Shown piece by piece: positions 1-10,113 of a stretch of DNA of 64,000 nt; within the stretch, counting starts at the first letter, position 1, and each line of letters starts with the position of its first letter. The notes under the pieces are model-generated. The model was not told the origin of the DNA. It saw nothing but the letters and a program-made list of their open reading frames with translations, and did no database searches. The stretch is from Holophagales bacterium (GTDB lineage Bacteria; Acidobacteriota; Thermoanaerobaculia; UBA5066). Both the position numbers and the translations under genes were made by a program. The stretch is from the NCBI GenBank assembly GCA_016719485.1, contig JADJZB010000026.1, positions 1 to 64,000 of the forward strand, in the 5' to 3' direction.

Positions 1-470
1 CGTCGGCGCGCAGCCAGGTCGCTCGAGCGCGCACGACACGAGGTCATCGCCTTCACCGACGACGGCTGCGTCCTGGAGCCAGGGTGGCTCCAGAGCGGTG
101 GGCGCAGGTTCCTCCGCGCCGGCAGCATCGGCATGGTCGAGGATGGGTCTGCCACGAAACTTTTGACGCCTTCAGCCATCGACACCTACTATGCGACCTT
201 CCACCGCAACACCACCTGGGGCCAGGACGATGATCATTAGAGCTGCCGAGCACGACCTCCAGCCGGACTACAGGGGGCGGCCGCGTGCGCCGCTACCGGA
301 TGGGCTTCTTCCACTTCTCGAACAGCAACCTGGCTCTCCGCCGCCTGTGCCCGCGACCTCGGCGGCTCCGACCTCCCGGCGATTAGATCCGAGGACGTGG
401 AGAACGCTGCTGCGCCTCGCGCGCAGTGACTGGGTCGCCCTGAGGAGCACGGCGCCGTCGTGAGGCCACA
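1..470 (+). pseudogene. Family 2 glycosyltransferase fragment, frameshifted and open at the window edge
   Basis: The frame starting at base 1 reads EVIAFTDDGC followed by EPGWLQ, matching the GT-A nucleotide-sugar segment with its Asp-Asp pair and the 'pgwl' that usually follows. That frame stops at about 238. Recognisable GT2 sequence resumes in another frame at about 290-350 (FFHFSNSNLALRR, the acceptor-side 'gNmAlRR' segment) and again near 385-410 (SEDVEN, the ED(V/A) motif). The pieces are in the correct order for a GT2 enzyme that adds a sugar to a surface polysaccharide. The N-terminus is outside the window. The breaks may be sequencing errors rather than decay. Confidence 0.55.
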
Positions 471-1033
471 AGGGCGCGGCGCTTTCGTTGCGGATTCGTC
501 CCCCAGCTCTGGGGATGGGGTTTTCAGCTGCGCGTACCGGAAGACCGGCCTCGGGGTTCCACCTCTGCCGGGTACGGACGGACGACCACCAGATCAGCCC
601 CGCGTACGAAACATAAACGGTTCCTTACCCGCCTGCATCTTCGTCACCGACTTCCATCTCTTTCCTTCTGGCTCCTCCTCCTCATTACTCCCGCGGCGGC
701 CGCCAGACTCTGGCCCGCGGCGGGCGCAGCGGCGGCAATCGCCACCTGACGTTACCTCGGGCGCTCGCTCGCGGACGAGCGCCGGGCCAGGACTTCCGCC
801 GGGGAGACAGCCGCGCTCGCCTTCCACCACTGGGTCGCCAGCATCCCCTTCAAGCCACGTCCGGCGTCCTGGGCAGCCTGCGGCACGGGCTGATCCTGCT
901 GCCGGCCTCGATCTTCCCTGACCCTCGACGCCCTCGGGAGGCAGCCGAGAGAGGCGCTACTGCAGCTCCCGCGCGCAGCATGCGCCCCGCAGAAAGACAT
1001 GGAGACCCGGACGTGAGCGGCGAGGACCGGTGA
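471..1033 (+). pseudogene. Unidentified broken coding stretch ending at a TGA overlapping the next gene
   Basis: No single frame spans this stretch. The frame that ends at the TGA of 1031-1033 reads ...LRHGLILLPASIFPDPRRP... and ends DVSGEDR. It overlaps the GTG start of the following kinase-like gene by the GTGA arrangement common in this genome, so a real gene probably ends here. The 'LRHGL..FPDP' pattern is reminiscent of the C-terminus of nucleotidyltransferase-family proteins (PF14907) that accompany HPr-kinase-like genes in polysaccharide loci. The match is weak and I do not assign a function. Confidence 0.25.
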
Positions 1034-2052
1034 AGACGATCGGCTCCTTCTACGGCGCGACGGTCGACCGTGGGGACGGGAGACGAGGAAGTCGCGCGAC
1101 TCCTCGCGGTGTACGACGCTGCTCTCTTCACCGCGAGGCACCGCACGCGGGCAGGGCACCTGTCGATCGGGCGGCCGCAGGCGTCCCGACTACGGCGCGC
1201 TCCCGCCGCTCACGGCGACCGTCTACCCCGGAACATCGCTACTCCGGCGGGACCTGACTGCATCGTTCCGCTTCGGCCGGGCGCTCGCCTCTACGACCGC
1301 AGGCTCCGATCGCTCGACGTGTCGTGCGACGACCTCGACCTCCTCCACGAGATCATCTACCTGGCGATCCCTCTCCCGCGTCTCCGAAACGCTCCGAACG
1401 CGACGGGCTCCACCGCGTCCACGCCTTCGGCCTCCGAGGCCGGAGGGATGCGGCGCTCTTCCTGATGCCTCCGGCGGCGGGGAAGACGACGCTCACGCTC
1501 GGCTCCCTGAAGCTCAGGGCTCCATTTCGACTCATCTCGGAAGACAGCCCGTTCGTCGACCGAAGGGCGCCGCGTCCACCTTCCGCTCCGGATCGGCATC
1601 CTCGGCACCCAGCCGCCTCCTCTCCCGGCAGAGACGTCACCTTCATCCGGAGGATGGAGTTCGAGCCAAGCACCTCGTCTCCCTGCCGCCTTGGGGGACT
1701 GCCTGGCCACCGGAAGCGTCCGCGCCGCGGTTCTCTTCATCGGGCGGCGAAGCCTCGGGGGGAGCTGCACGATCCGCGCTGTTGGGAAGTGGACGGGGTG
1801 GAAGCCGCTCGTCGAAGGGATGATCGTCGGGGTGGGCTCTACCAGGGCGTCGAGTTCCTCGCAGGACGTCGGTCCTGGATCTCCTGAGGCTGGCCGCCTG
1901 GGGCTCTCCCGCACGCGCCCCATGGGCGCTCCTGCGCCGCCCGACGTCCGTCGTGGAGCTCCGGAGGACGGAGCGGTCAACGTCGAAACCGTCGGGCGTT
2001 CCTGGCCGCGAAGGGCTTCGGCGCGAAGGCTCGGAGCCATCGCGGAGGATGA
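1030..2052 (+). pseudogene. HPr-kinase-like P-loop protein of a polysaccharide locus, frameshifted
   Basis: A probable GTG start at 1030 begins VKTIGSFYGATV. Later pieces appear in order but in alternating frames: CDDLDLLHE (about 1327-1355), a Walker-A-like MPPAAGKTTLTLG (1465-1503), LISEDSPFVD (1530-1560), FIGRRSLGG (1736-1762), GLYQGVEFLAG (1836-1866) and a C-terminus AKGFGAKARSHRGG ending at TGA 2050-2052. This architecture belongs to HprK-related kinases found in exopolysaccharide gene clusters, whose substrate is unknown. The stop overlaps the ATG of the next gene (ATGA). At least four frame changes are needed. Conservation of motifs across the breaks argues for sequence errors over old decay. 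Confidence 0.5.
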
Positions 2053-3614
2053 TGCCGGGCGCCCCCGCCCCCGACCCCGACCCCGGCCCCTTTACGATCG
2101 CGGCACGCTGGTCCCTGGCCGGGCTTATCGCGTTCGCCGCGCCGCTGCGCCTCCGCCTCCTCAGGGTCACCCAGGTCGAGTGGTGGATTCCACGATCTAC
2201 CGCTGAGGCCAGGGGAGGATCGCTTCAGGGCTCCATGAGGGCCCCTCCTCCGAAGGCACCGCGCGCCACTCCTCCCGTGGATCGGCGCGCTCTCCTACGG
2301 CGCCGGCCTCGACGAGGCCGGGCTCTCTACCGCGAACGTCGTCTTCTCGGTCGGCACGGTATGGCTGATGTTCAGGGCGGGAGCCTCCTCGCCCGGAAGG
2401 CGTGCCGGCCTCGTCTCGGGCCTGATGGCGGTCTCCTGGGAGTCGCTCTTCTTCGCAGCGGGTGCTCACGGAGACGCCGGCCCTCTTCTTCTGGGTGCTG
2501 TCGATCGTCGTTCATGCCGAGGCCGCCGTGCGGGCCGGACGGCCTGGCTGCCACTCCTCGGGCCGGCCGTCGCTTTCGCCTACTCGCGCACTTCCGCGCC
2601 GCCGCGACGTCTCCGCCCTCGCGCCCCACTTCGTCGTCGCGGGGACGTGGAGGCGGCTGAGGCAGAGGGGAGGTCCTCGCCTCGATCGCCCTCGGGCTCT
2701 GGGCTCCGCGTCGTACGCCGCCTTCTCCGCGCGAAGGTGGGGGCGCCGTTCGAGCTCTCCGGTCGTACCAGGTCAGCGCCTCGGCTCGATCGGGACCGCG
2801 CAGCTCGGCGTCTTCGCGCGATACCTCGACTACGTCCCGTCTTACCTCGGCAGCTTCCTCTTGCGCTTCTCCTCGCGCCCTCGCGTTCGCTCGGCGGCGC
2901 GCTGCTGTCCCTCGCAAGGGGCGCGATCCGCGATCGGCGCGCGCGGCTCCGCCGGGGAGTCCTCCTGGCGGGGCTCGTTCTCGTGCCGCTCGCCGTGCCG
3001 GGTTTCTTCGAGAGTTCCACCACCGTCTCGGGGTCCTCTGCCTCCCGGGCTCTTCCTCGTGCTCGGCGCTGCCGTAGCCAGGATCGAGGCCTGGGTGCGC
3101 GTACAGAGCGTTGCGGTCGCGCGCGCGTGCGTCGCCGCCGTCCTCGCCGTCGCCGCCACGCAGCAGCTCGCGACGGCGGACGCGTGGCTCCACGCGGAGG
3201 GACGTCGTACCTCTCGGTGAAGGACGCCGGGCTCTGGGTCGGCGAGCGGGCGGACACGGGAGCCGTCATCGTGACGACGTCCTGGCCCCAGGTGAACTTC
3301 TACGCCGAGCGCCCGGCCGCCGACGTGCCCGGCACGGCCAGGAGTTCGAGGCGCTGGTGCTGAGCAGGCGCGCGCCCTTCCTCGTCCTCTCCGACTACGA
3401 GCGGATGCCGGCTGGGTGGGCCCCTACCCGAGGCGAACGCCGCCCGGCTGCCCCTCGTCTTCGCCTCCGGGGACCTCAAGGGTACCGGACACGCGTCTAC
3501 GACCTCTCACGGCTCACCGGCGATTCGGGCGGGCGCGAGCTCGGCCGTCTCGATACGCGCGCCGGGGAAGGGCTCCGGCCCCGCGCTCGCGGCGACGTGG
3601 TCGGCCTCCCGTGA
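2049..3614 (+). pseudogene. GT39/ArnT-like membrane glycosyltransferase, frameshifted
   Basis: ATG at 2049 overlaps the previous stop. The N-terminal frame reads a Pro-rich start and then the hydrophobic stretch WSLAGLIAFAAPLRL. Other membrane-segment pieces follow in different frames (VVFSVGTVWLMFRAG near 2340, ETPALFFWVLSIV near 2470, GVLLAGLVLVPLAVPGF near 2958). The C-terminal soluble part reads AVIVTTSWPQVNFYAE (about 3260-3310) and LVLSDYERMPAGW (about 3382-3420), typical of dolichyl-phosphate-mannose/ArnT-type enzymes that use polyprenyl-phosphate sugars at the periplasmic face. Several indels interrupt it. The last roughly 100 bp overlap the convergent glycosyltransferase, so the exact end is uncertain. 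Confidence 0.5.
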
Positions 3615-4640
3615 CGGGAACGGGCGCCCCGCGGAAAGCGCGTGCCGGGCGAGCCCGGCGCCGAACCCCAGCGCGCCGCAGAGGTAGTGGAGCCCGTGCA
3701 GGGGAATCGCGGCGACGAGGAAGGCCGGCCCGCGGAGCGTGACGAGGCGCCGGTAGAACGGGACGTTCGCCGCGAGAAGCGCCACGAGAGCGGGGGCGGC
3801 CAGGAGAAGACCGAGAAGCGGCCAGAAGGGGATGGCGACGAGCCCGGCGACGAGCGTCAGGGCGGCGGCGGTACTGACCCGGTGGCCGGGCCGCAGGTTC
3901 AGGTCGCGGGGAAGACGGCGCTCGGCCAGGATCAGCTCCGTCCACGGGAGGGCGCGGTCGCGCACGTCCGTCACGACCATGCCCCAGAGGCTCCAGCGCT
4001 TGAGGTGCTTCACCTGGAGGGACCGGTCGAGGCGGATGCGCCGGCCGGCCCGGACGAGCCGGGAGCCGAGCTCGATGTCCTCGACCGAGGGTCGGGCATA
4101 GCGCTCGTCGAAGCCTCCGCTCGCGCCGAGCACGCTCGTCCTGAGGGCGCCGCAGCCCGACCAGAACGACGACGCCTCCGGCTGACTCGTCTGGTGGACG
4201 TGGTGGTGGAGCAGGTTCCGGAAGACCGAGACGACGCCGGGGCCGCGGGAGCGGCGTCGTAGGAACCGAAGATGGCCGTCGAGCCGCGGATCCTGGTCGA
4301 AAGCCGCGGCCACACGGTCCATCAGGTCTGACGGCGCGACGACATCGGCGTCGAGGAAGAGCACGACCGCGCCGGCCGCCTCCCGGGCGCCCCGGTTCCG
4401 CGCGACCGCGGGCCCTTCGCCGCCGTTCGTGACGAGCACCCTCGCTCCCGCTGCGGCGGCGAGAGCCGTGCATCCGGGCGCCTCGCCGTCGACCACGACG
4501 ATCACCTCGCCCGCCGGAGGCCGGCAGGAGGCCACGGAGGCGAGGCAGGCGCGGAAGCCCTCGTCAGCATGATGGGCGGGGATGACGACGCTGACGGCGG
4601 CGGCACTCACGCGCGGGTCCGGCAGAACACCCTCCGTCAC
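3507..4640 (-). CDS. Family 2 glycosyltransferase with C-terminal membrane segments
   Basis: This 377-residue protein has a GT-A fold: SVVIPAHHADEGF at the N-terminus, VVLFLDADVVAPSDL (the DxD region), the acceptor segment WSGCGALRTSVLGASGGFDE and VEDIELGSRL. Residues about 260-345 hold two or three hydrophobic segments, so it is probably membrane-anchored and acts on a lipid-linked or surface glycan. The stretch HLRFLRRRSRGP (about 4240-4277) looks wrong for the family. Reading one base over gives AIFGSYDAAPAAP, exactly what belongs there, so a compensating +1/-1 indel pair lies at about 4277 and 4240. It is convergent with the broken GT39-like gene and belongs to the same polysaccharide locus. 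Confidence 0.85.
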   Translation of the reverse strand: MTEGVLPDPRVSAAAVSVVIPAHHADEGFRACLASVASCRPPAGEVIVVVDGEAPGCTALAAAAGARVLVTNGGEGPAVARNRGAREAAGAVVLFLDADVVAPSDLMDRVAAAFDQDPRLDGHLRFLRRRSRGPGVVSVFRNLLHHHVHQTSQPEASSFWSGCGALRTSVLGASGGFDERYARPSVEDIELGSRLVRAGRRIRLDRSLQVKHLKRWSLWGMVVTDVRDRALPWTELILAERRLPRDLNLRPGHRVSTAAALTLVAGLVAIPFWPLLGLLLAAPALVALLAANVPFYRRLVTLRGPAFLVAAIPLHGLHYLCGALGFGAGLARHALSAGRPFPSREADHVAASAGPEPFPGARIETAELAPARIAGEP

Positions 4641-4702
4641 GGCGGCAATGGTAGCCCGTTCGGCCGAAACCCGGGATCTGCGGCGAGGGGCCGGGGAGCG
4701 CC

Positions 4703-6282
4703 TCAGCCCTCCTCGGCCGCCCGCTCCTCGTGGTGGTCGCTCTCGGTGTTGATGTCCCAGACTCTCGCCTTGTCCGTCCGGCCCGCGAGGAGGTCGTCGA
4801 CGGCGGTCATCGCCGTGAGCATCGAGTGGTCCTGGTTGTTGTAGCGATGCATACCGTTCCGGCCCAGGACCCAGAGGTTCGGAATGCCGTCGAGGAACGC
4901 GCGCAGGCGCGGAAGGCGGTCGTAGCTGCCGAGGTACGTCGGGTAGGCCTTCGGCATCCGGATGACGACGCCGTCCCTCACCTTCAGGGGGTCGACGATG
5001 CCGATCCGCTCCATCTCGGACACCGCGAGCGCGATCATTGCCGCGTCGTCGAGACGCCAGGCCTCGTCCCCGGCGTTGCAGAAGTACTCCAGCCCGATCC
5101 AGGCCTTGCTCGGTCGGCGACCATGCCGGGCCTCCAGTTGTTGAAGACCTGCATCCGGCCGACGAGGACGTCCGGCTCCTGGATGTAGATCCAGTTGTCC
5201 TGGATCAGGCCGCCCCCCTCCTCTTCGACCTCGAGCCGGTCGACGAGGAGCCCCACGGTAATGAAGTCCCGGTAGACGAGGCCGGCGGCGACCTCCGCTG
5301 CTTCGGGAGGCGCCGGCGGGTCGAGCGCCCGGACGAGGTGCCGTAGCGGCATCGTCGAGAGGACGACGCCGGCGGGGACCGTGTGGCGGCGCCCCTCTCC
5401 GTCGGTGTACGAGACCGACGAGAGCCGCTCGCCTTCGCGGGTCAGCCCGTCGACCCGGCAGCCGAGCCGGACCTCGCCGCCCCGCGCCTCGACCCGCCGC
5501 GCGACCTCCTCCCACAGCTGCCCCGGGCCGAGCCTGGGGTAGAGGAACCTCTCGATGAGCGAGGTCTCGACCGCCTTCTGCGAGAGGTCGCCGGCTGCGC
5601 CGCGCACCAGGACCTGCAGACGGTGGCGCACCGCCTTCGCGACCGAGAGGCCCCTGATCCTCTGTGCTCCCCACTCGGCGCTGATGCTCCCGCACGGGAC
5701 CCCCCAGACCTTCTCGGTGTAGTCGCGAAAGAAAGTCCGGTAGAGCTCGCGCCCGAAACGGTTGACGAGGAAGTCCTCGAGGTTTCTCTCGGGCGCGACG
5801 GGCCGCACGACGGCCCGGAGGTAGCTGGCGCCGATCCGGACGGACCGGACGAGGCCGAGGTTGCGGAAGGTCGAGAGGCTCAGGCGGATCGGGTAGTCGA
5901 AAAAGCGCCGGCCGTGGTAGATCCGGGAGCGCCTCTCACGGAGGAGCATGACGAGATCGGCGTCGTCCGTCGCCGTTCGACCGTGCTCCTCCCCGATCGA
6001 CCGTGCCGCTCCCTGGTAGGCGATCGCCGCTCCGGCTCCACCTCGCTCGAGCGGCAGGATCGAGAGCCACCAGTCCATCACCCGGTCGGACTTGGAGAAG
6101 AAGCGGTGGCCCCCGAGGTCGATCCGGTTGCCGTTGTGGGTGACGGTCCGGGCGATGCCGCCGACGAGCCCGCTCCTCTCGAGGACGACGGGCCGGACGT
6201 CGGAACGCGTCGCGAGCTCGTACGCCGCAGTGAGCCCGGCGGGCCCGGCACCCACGATGACGGCGGTACGTTGCTGGCTCAT
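4703..6282 (-). CDS. FAD-dependent UDP-galactopyranose-mutase-like oxidoreductase (one frameshift)
   Basis: The start MSQQRTAVIVGAGPAGLTAA gives a Rossmann dinucleotide-binding GxGxxG, followed by the Gly-Gly-Ile-Ala-Arg and LGGHRFFSKSD segments typical of UDP-galactopyranose mutase and protoporphyrinogen-oxidase-like flavoproteins in polysaccharide loci. The frame runs to QVFNNWRPGMVAD and breaks at about 5111. Restoring one C gives ADPSKAWIGLEYFCNAGDEAW and continues to the TGA at 4703, including the FAD-closing LGRNGMHRYNNQDHSM. The full protein is about 525 residues. The true substrate could be a sugar nucleotide or a lipid-linked sugar; sequence alone cannot say. The start at 6282 is chosen over a frame-open Met 22 codons upstream because it lies just before the Rossmann motif. 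Confidence 0.8.
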
Positions 6283-6360
6283 GGAGGTACGGGCTCGATG
6301 GGCCGCGGAGGTGGGCGGCGCGAGTGGCCGCCCGCCGTCGCGGGACACCGAGCGCGGATG

Positions 6361-7765
6361 CTACCGCGACGCGCCGTCGCCGAGCAGGTCGAGCATCGAC
6401 TGGATGTCGGCGATCTTGTCGCGCGGGGCCCCGCGAAGGGCGCCGCGCGCGACCTCCACCTCGTCGAGACGCTTCCAGTCCGAGAAGGCGACGACCGGCA
6501 CCCCGCGCCCGGAGAGTCGCGCGTTCATCTCCTCGCGCGGCGGCAGGTCGCGCGGGGCGGCCGTCCCGGCTCGCCAGTCGTCGAACATCCGGGCGACCAC
6601 CTCCGCCGATCCCGTCCGGTGCGAGCCGATGAGGCCCTTCGCGCCGGTTCGCGCCCAGCCGACGACGTACTCGTTCGGGACGATCCGGCCCGTCGAAGGG
6701 TCGAAGACCCGCCCATCCCGGTTCGAGACGGTCCGCGCGGCATCGTCGAAGGGAACGCCGGGGATCTGGTCGGCGGCGAAGCCGACCGCAGTGAGGGCGA
6801 GCCCCGCCTCGAGGGATTCGGTCTCGCCGGTCGGCCGGGCGACGACCGTGCCGTCCGGGCCCGCCTCGAGACGGTTGCGTTCGAGCGTCAGCCCGGAGAG
6901 GCGGCCGGAGGCGTCGGCCACGAAGGCCGAGGGGGAGACGCAGAACCGCAGGTGCAGGATGCGCGCCTTGCCCGTCGGCCCGCGGACGGCGGCGTCCCGA
7001 AGGATGGCGAGGTTCTTCTGCCGCTGCGGCGAGCCGGCGACCTCCGCCTCGCTGGCGGGGTCGAGGACGAGCTCGGCCGGATCGACGCAGAGGTCCGTGT
7101 CGGCCAGCTCCGCCAGCTCGCCGAGCTCTTGCGGCGTGAAGGCGGCCTGTGCGGGCCCCCGCCGCCCGAGCAGCCAGATCTCGCGTACGCGGCTCGCCGC
7201 GAGCGCCTCCCGCACGGTGACGGGCATGTCCGTCGACGCCAGCTCCTCGGGTCAGGAGGAGGATCCGCGCCGCGTCGACGGCGACGTTGCCGTTGCCGAT
7301 GATCGCGGCCCGCCCGGCATCCAGGCGGATCCGCGCCAGGCGGTAGTCGGGGTGCCCGTTGTACCAGCCGACGAAAACGGTCGCCGGCGTCGAGCCGGGA
7401 ACGCCCTCGCCGGGAATTCCGAGCCGCCGGTCGGCCTCGTTTCCCGTCGCGTAGACGATCTGGTGGTAGTGGTCGCGCAGGTCCTCGACCTTGAGATCGC
7501 GACCGAGCCTCACGTTCCCGAGGAAACGGAAGGCCGGCCGTTCCGCCGTCCGCTCCAGGACCCGGGCGACGCTCTTGATCTTCGGGTGGTCGGGGGCCAC
7601 GCCCCCCCGCACGAGGCCGTAGGGCGTCGGAAGGCGATCGAAGACGTCGACCTCGACGGCCACCTCCGTGCCTCGCAGCAGCGCCTCGGCGGCATAGAAG
7701 CCGGCCGGGCCGGAGCCGACGACGGCGACGCGCAGGGGAGAGGGTCTTCCTGCGGTAAGGCTCAT
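6361..7765 (-). CDS. FprA-like NADPH-ferredoxin reductase (one frameshift)
   Basis: The N-terminus has VAVVGSGPAGFYAAEAL (FAD-binding Rossmann), then PTPYGLVRGGVAPDHPK and AAIIGNGNVAVDAARIL (NADP-binding GxGNVAxDxAR). This order is diagnostic of adrenodoxin-reductase/FprA-type ferredoxin-NADP reductases. The frame breaks at about 7250 after ARILLLT. The continuation ELASTDMPVTVREAL... runs to the TAG at 6361 and contains the VKVVGWARTG-like segment YVVGWARTGAKGLIGSH. The exact indel is ambiguous: removing one C or adding two both restore the frame. The restored protein is about 468 residues. It passes electrons between NADPH and a ferredoxin in the cytoplasm. It sits 78 bp upstream of the mutase-like gene on the same strand. 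Confidence 0.85.
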
Positions 7766-7807
7766 GGCGACGGGGGCAGGCTATCCCACGCCGGGGCCTT
7801 TGGTGCG

Positions 7808-8788
7808 TCAGGTCTTCCTGCGGAACAGGCGGGCTCCCGCCTTCACGACGCCGACCGCCAGGCCTCCGGCGACGACCCCGACGAGGGCCCCGACGAGGGC
7901 CGGGCCCAGCGCAGCCACCAGGCCGCCGCCGGCCGCGAGCCCTTCGGCGAAGTGGTGGAGGGGCGGGATGCCGTGGACGAGGATTCCGCCGCCGACGAGG
8001 AACATCGCTGCGGTGCCGGCGATCGACAGGACCCGCATCAGGACGGGCGCGGCCTTGAGGATCCCGCCGCCCAAGGCCCTGCGCAGCCGCGCGTTCGCCG
8101 ACGTGCCCTCGCTCCGGCTCAGGTGGATACCGAGGTCGTCGAGCTTCACGATGGCGGCGACGAGGCCGTAGACGCCGACGGTCATCGCGATGGCGACCCC
8201 GGCGAGCACGCCGAGGCGCGTCACGAAGGGCGCTGCGGCCACCGTGCCGAGCGTGATCGCGACGATCTCGGCCGAGAGGACGAAGTCGGTCCTCACCGCT
8301 CCCTTGATCTTCTCCTTCTCGACCTTCGCGAGGTCGACGTCCGGGCGAAGGAGGGCGGCGGTCAGCTCGGCGTGGTGGGCCTCGTCCTCGCCCTTCCCGT
8401 GCAGGAGCTTGTGGGCGACCTTCTCGAAACCCTCGAAACAGAGGAACAGCCCGCCGATCATCAGCAGCGGCGTGACCGCCCACGGCGCGACCGCGCTGAT
8501 GGCGAGCGCGGCCGGCACGAGGATCAGCTTGTTGACCATCGAGCCCTTGAAGACGGCCCAGACGACCGGCAGCTCGCGGTCCGCGCGCACGCCCGTCACC
8601 TGCTCGGCGTTGAGCGCGAGGTCGTCCCCGAGAACGCCGGCCGTCTTCTTCGCGGCGGCCTGCGAGAGGACGGCGACGTCGTCCGCGACCACCGAGGCCT
8701 TCTTCGCGGCGACCTTGGTCAGGATCGCGACGTCGTCGAGGACGGTGGCGATGTCGTCCAGGAGGGCAAGGAAGCCGGAAGCGGGCAT
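7808..8788 (-). CDS. DUF808 family membrane protein (YedI-like)
   Basis: The 326-residue protein begins MPASGFLALLDDIATVLDDVA and has the DUF808 hallmarks: an N-terminal amphipathic part rich in Asp-Asp and Lys-Lys-Ala repeats, GDDLALNAEQVTG, then KGSMVNKLILVPAAL and several hydrophobic segments. The middle section FEGFEKVAHKLLHGK is also characteristic. Function in this family (E. coli YedI) is unknown. It is predicted to lie in the inner membrane with about six to eight spans. It is followed at 42 bp by the FprA-like reductase on the same strand, but nothing shows a functional link. Confidence 0.88.
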   Translation of the reverse strand: MPASGFLALLDDIATVLDDVAILTKVAAKKASVVADDVAVLSQAAAKKTAGVLGDDLALNAEQVTGVRADRELPVVWAVFKGSMVNKLILVPAALAISAVAPWAVTPLLMIGGLFLCFEGFEKVAHKLLHGKGEDEAHHAELTAALLRPDVDLAKVEKEKIKGAVRTDFVLSAEIVAITLGTVAAAPFVTRLGVLAGVAIAMTVGVYGLVAAIVKLDDLGIHLSRSEGTSANARLRRALGGGILKAAPVLMRVLSIAGTAAMFLVGGGILVHGIPPLHHFAEGLAAGGGLVAALGPALVGALVGVVAGGLAVGVVKAGARLFRRKT

Positions 8789-8861
8789 GGACGCGGGATG
8801 CTAGCAGGCCGCCAGTCGCGAGGGCATGCCCTCGCGACGGGATTGACGGCCGCGCGCTTCG

Positions 8862-9434
8862 TCAGTCCGACAGGACCTTCAGCTTCCCGGTCTCCCCCTC
8901 GACGGCGACGTGGAAGACCTCCTTGTAGTCGTCGCCGGAGTAGGAGACGTGCCAGAGGGTCGTTCCGGGCTTCACCGCGCTCGCGACGATCCCGAGCGTC
9001 ACCTTCGCCCCCTTCGCGCGGTGTGCGGCGCCCCCCGCCTCGTCGGCCATCTGCACGAGCTTCTTCGAGTCGAAGAGCGTCTCCGGCTTCACGGGGATGC
9101 CGCGCCCTCCGGTTCCGTCCATCTCGAAGGTCGTCAGGACGCCGTCGTTGACGCTCATCATGTTCATCTTCCCGGCGGACTTCGACGACCACTTCAGGTT
9201 CCAGGCCGTCGAGCGTCCTTCCGTGTCCACCGGGCCCGTGGAGAGATTGCCGAAGCCGAAGAGCTCGGCGTCGGCCTGCCACTTCACTGCGGCGGCCTTC
9301 GCCTTGTCGTACGCCGTCTTCGCGTCGACCGCGACGGACTTGCCGGCGCCTTTCGGCTGGGCTGCGGCCGGGATCGCAGCAGCAAGGAGGAGAGCGGCGA
9401 GCGTGGGGAGGACGAGTGGTCGTCGATTCGACAT
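8862..9434 (-). CDS. Exported protein of unknown function
   Basis: ATG at 9434 is preceded by GGAGGT nine bases upstream and begins MSNRRPLVLPTLAALLLAAA, a clear signal peptide ending near AAAQ. The mature part of about 165 residues has repeated aromatic-containing segments (WQADAELFGFGNLS, STAWNLKWSSKSAGK, TLWHVSYSGDDYKEVFHV) that look like beta-rich lipid-transfer or PepSY-like folds, but I do not recognise a family. It starts 14 bp after the beta-barrel gene on the same strand, so the two are probably one transcript and both act in the periplasm or outer membrane. Confidence 0.75.
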   Translation of the reverse strand: MSNRRPLVLPTLAALLLAAAIPAAAQPKGAGKSVAVDAKTAYDKAKAAAVKWQADAELFGFGNLSTGPVDTEGRSTAWNLKWSSKSAGKMNMMSVNDGVLTTFEMDGTGGRGIPVKPETLFDSKKLVQMADEAGGAAHRAKGAKVTLGIVASAVKPGTTLWHVSYSGDDYKEVFHVAVEGETGKLKVLSD

Positions 9435-9448
9435 TCGGGTGACCTCCG

Positions 9449-10030
9449 TCAGAAGAGCTTGAAGTTCAGGCCGATCGTGCCCGCCCAGAAGTCGCCGTTG
9501 TAGTCGGCCACGGCGCTCTCGAAGGCCTCGTCGACGCTGTCCGCATTGAGGAAGACGTAACGGACGTCGCCGTTCAGCGAGATGGTCTTGCTGAGGTTGA
9601 TGTCCACCCCGGCGCCGGCGTGCGCGGACCACTTCGAGTCCGTCACCTCGCCGATCCCGACGTCTTTCCCGTTCACCTTCAGGCTGCTGTAGGTGCCCCC
9701 GCCGAGGAGGTAGAGCCCGACCTTCGGGAGCTTGATCAGGTAGAGCATCCCGGAGACCTGGAACGGGACGTTCTCGATGTCGACCGAGCCGAGCTGGCCG
9801 AGGTCGTAGGTGTCGCTGTAGTACGACGCCCGGGCTTCGGCCCCGATGATCCAGAAGAGGTGGAAGCGCGCCTGCGCGCCGCCGACGAAGCTGTTCCCGT
9901 TGCCCCCGTCCGTTCCGACGACACCTCCGTGAAGGCCGAGATCCATCCCGAAACCGTCAGCTGCGGCGGGGGAAGCCGCGAGGGCGAACGCGAGGAGCGC
10001 GAGGGCCGGAAGGGCCATGGACTTTTTCAT
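9449..10030 (-). CDS. Small outer-membrane beta-barrel protein
   Basis: A signal peptide (MKKSMALPALALLAFALAAS, cleavage after AAA) is followed by about 170 residues of alternating hydrophobic strands. The protein ends in a terminal Phe (GLNFKLF), the beta-signal recognised by the BAM complex. Length and pattern match eight-stranded OmpX/OmpA-N-like barrels (PF13505-type). AAGGAG lies 11 bases before the ATG. It is the first gene of a probable two-gene unit with the exported protein downstream. Confidence 0.82.
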   Translation of the reverse strand: MKKSMALPALALLAFALAASPAAADGFGMDLGLHGGVVGTDGGNGNSFVGGAQARFHLFWIIGAEARASYYSDTYDLGQLGSVDIENVPFQVSGMLYLIKLPKVGLYLLGGGTYSSLKVNGKDVGIGEVTDSKWSAHAGAGVDINLSKTISLNGDVRYVFLNADSVDEAFESAVADYNGDFWAGTIGLNFKLF

Positions 10031-10113
10031 GAACGCAGGTCTCCTTCTACCGGAAGTGCCCTAAGCTAACATGGGCCGGCTGCGGGAAGCACCGCGGTCG
10101 ACCCGCGAATCGC

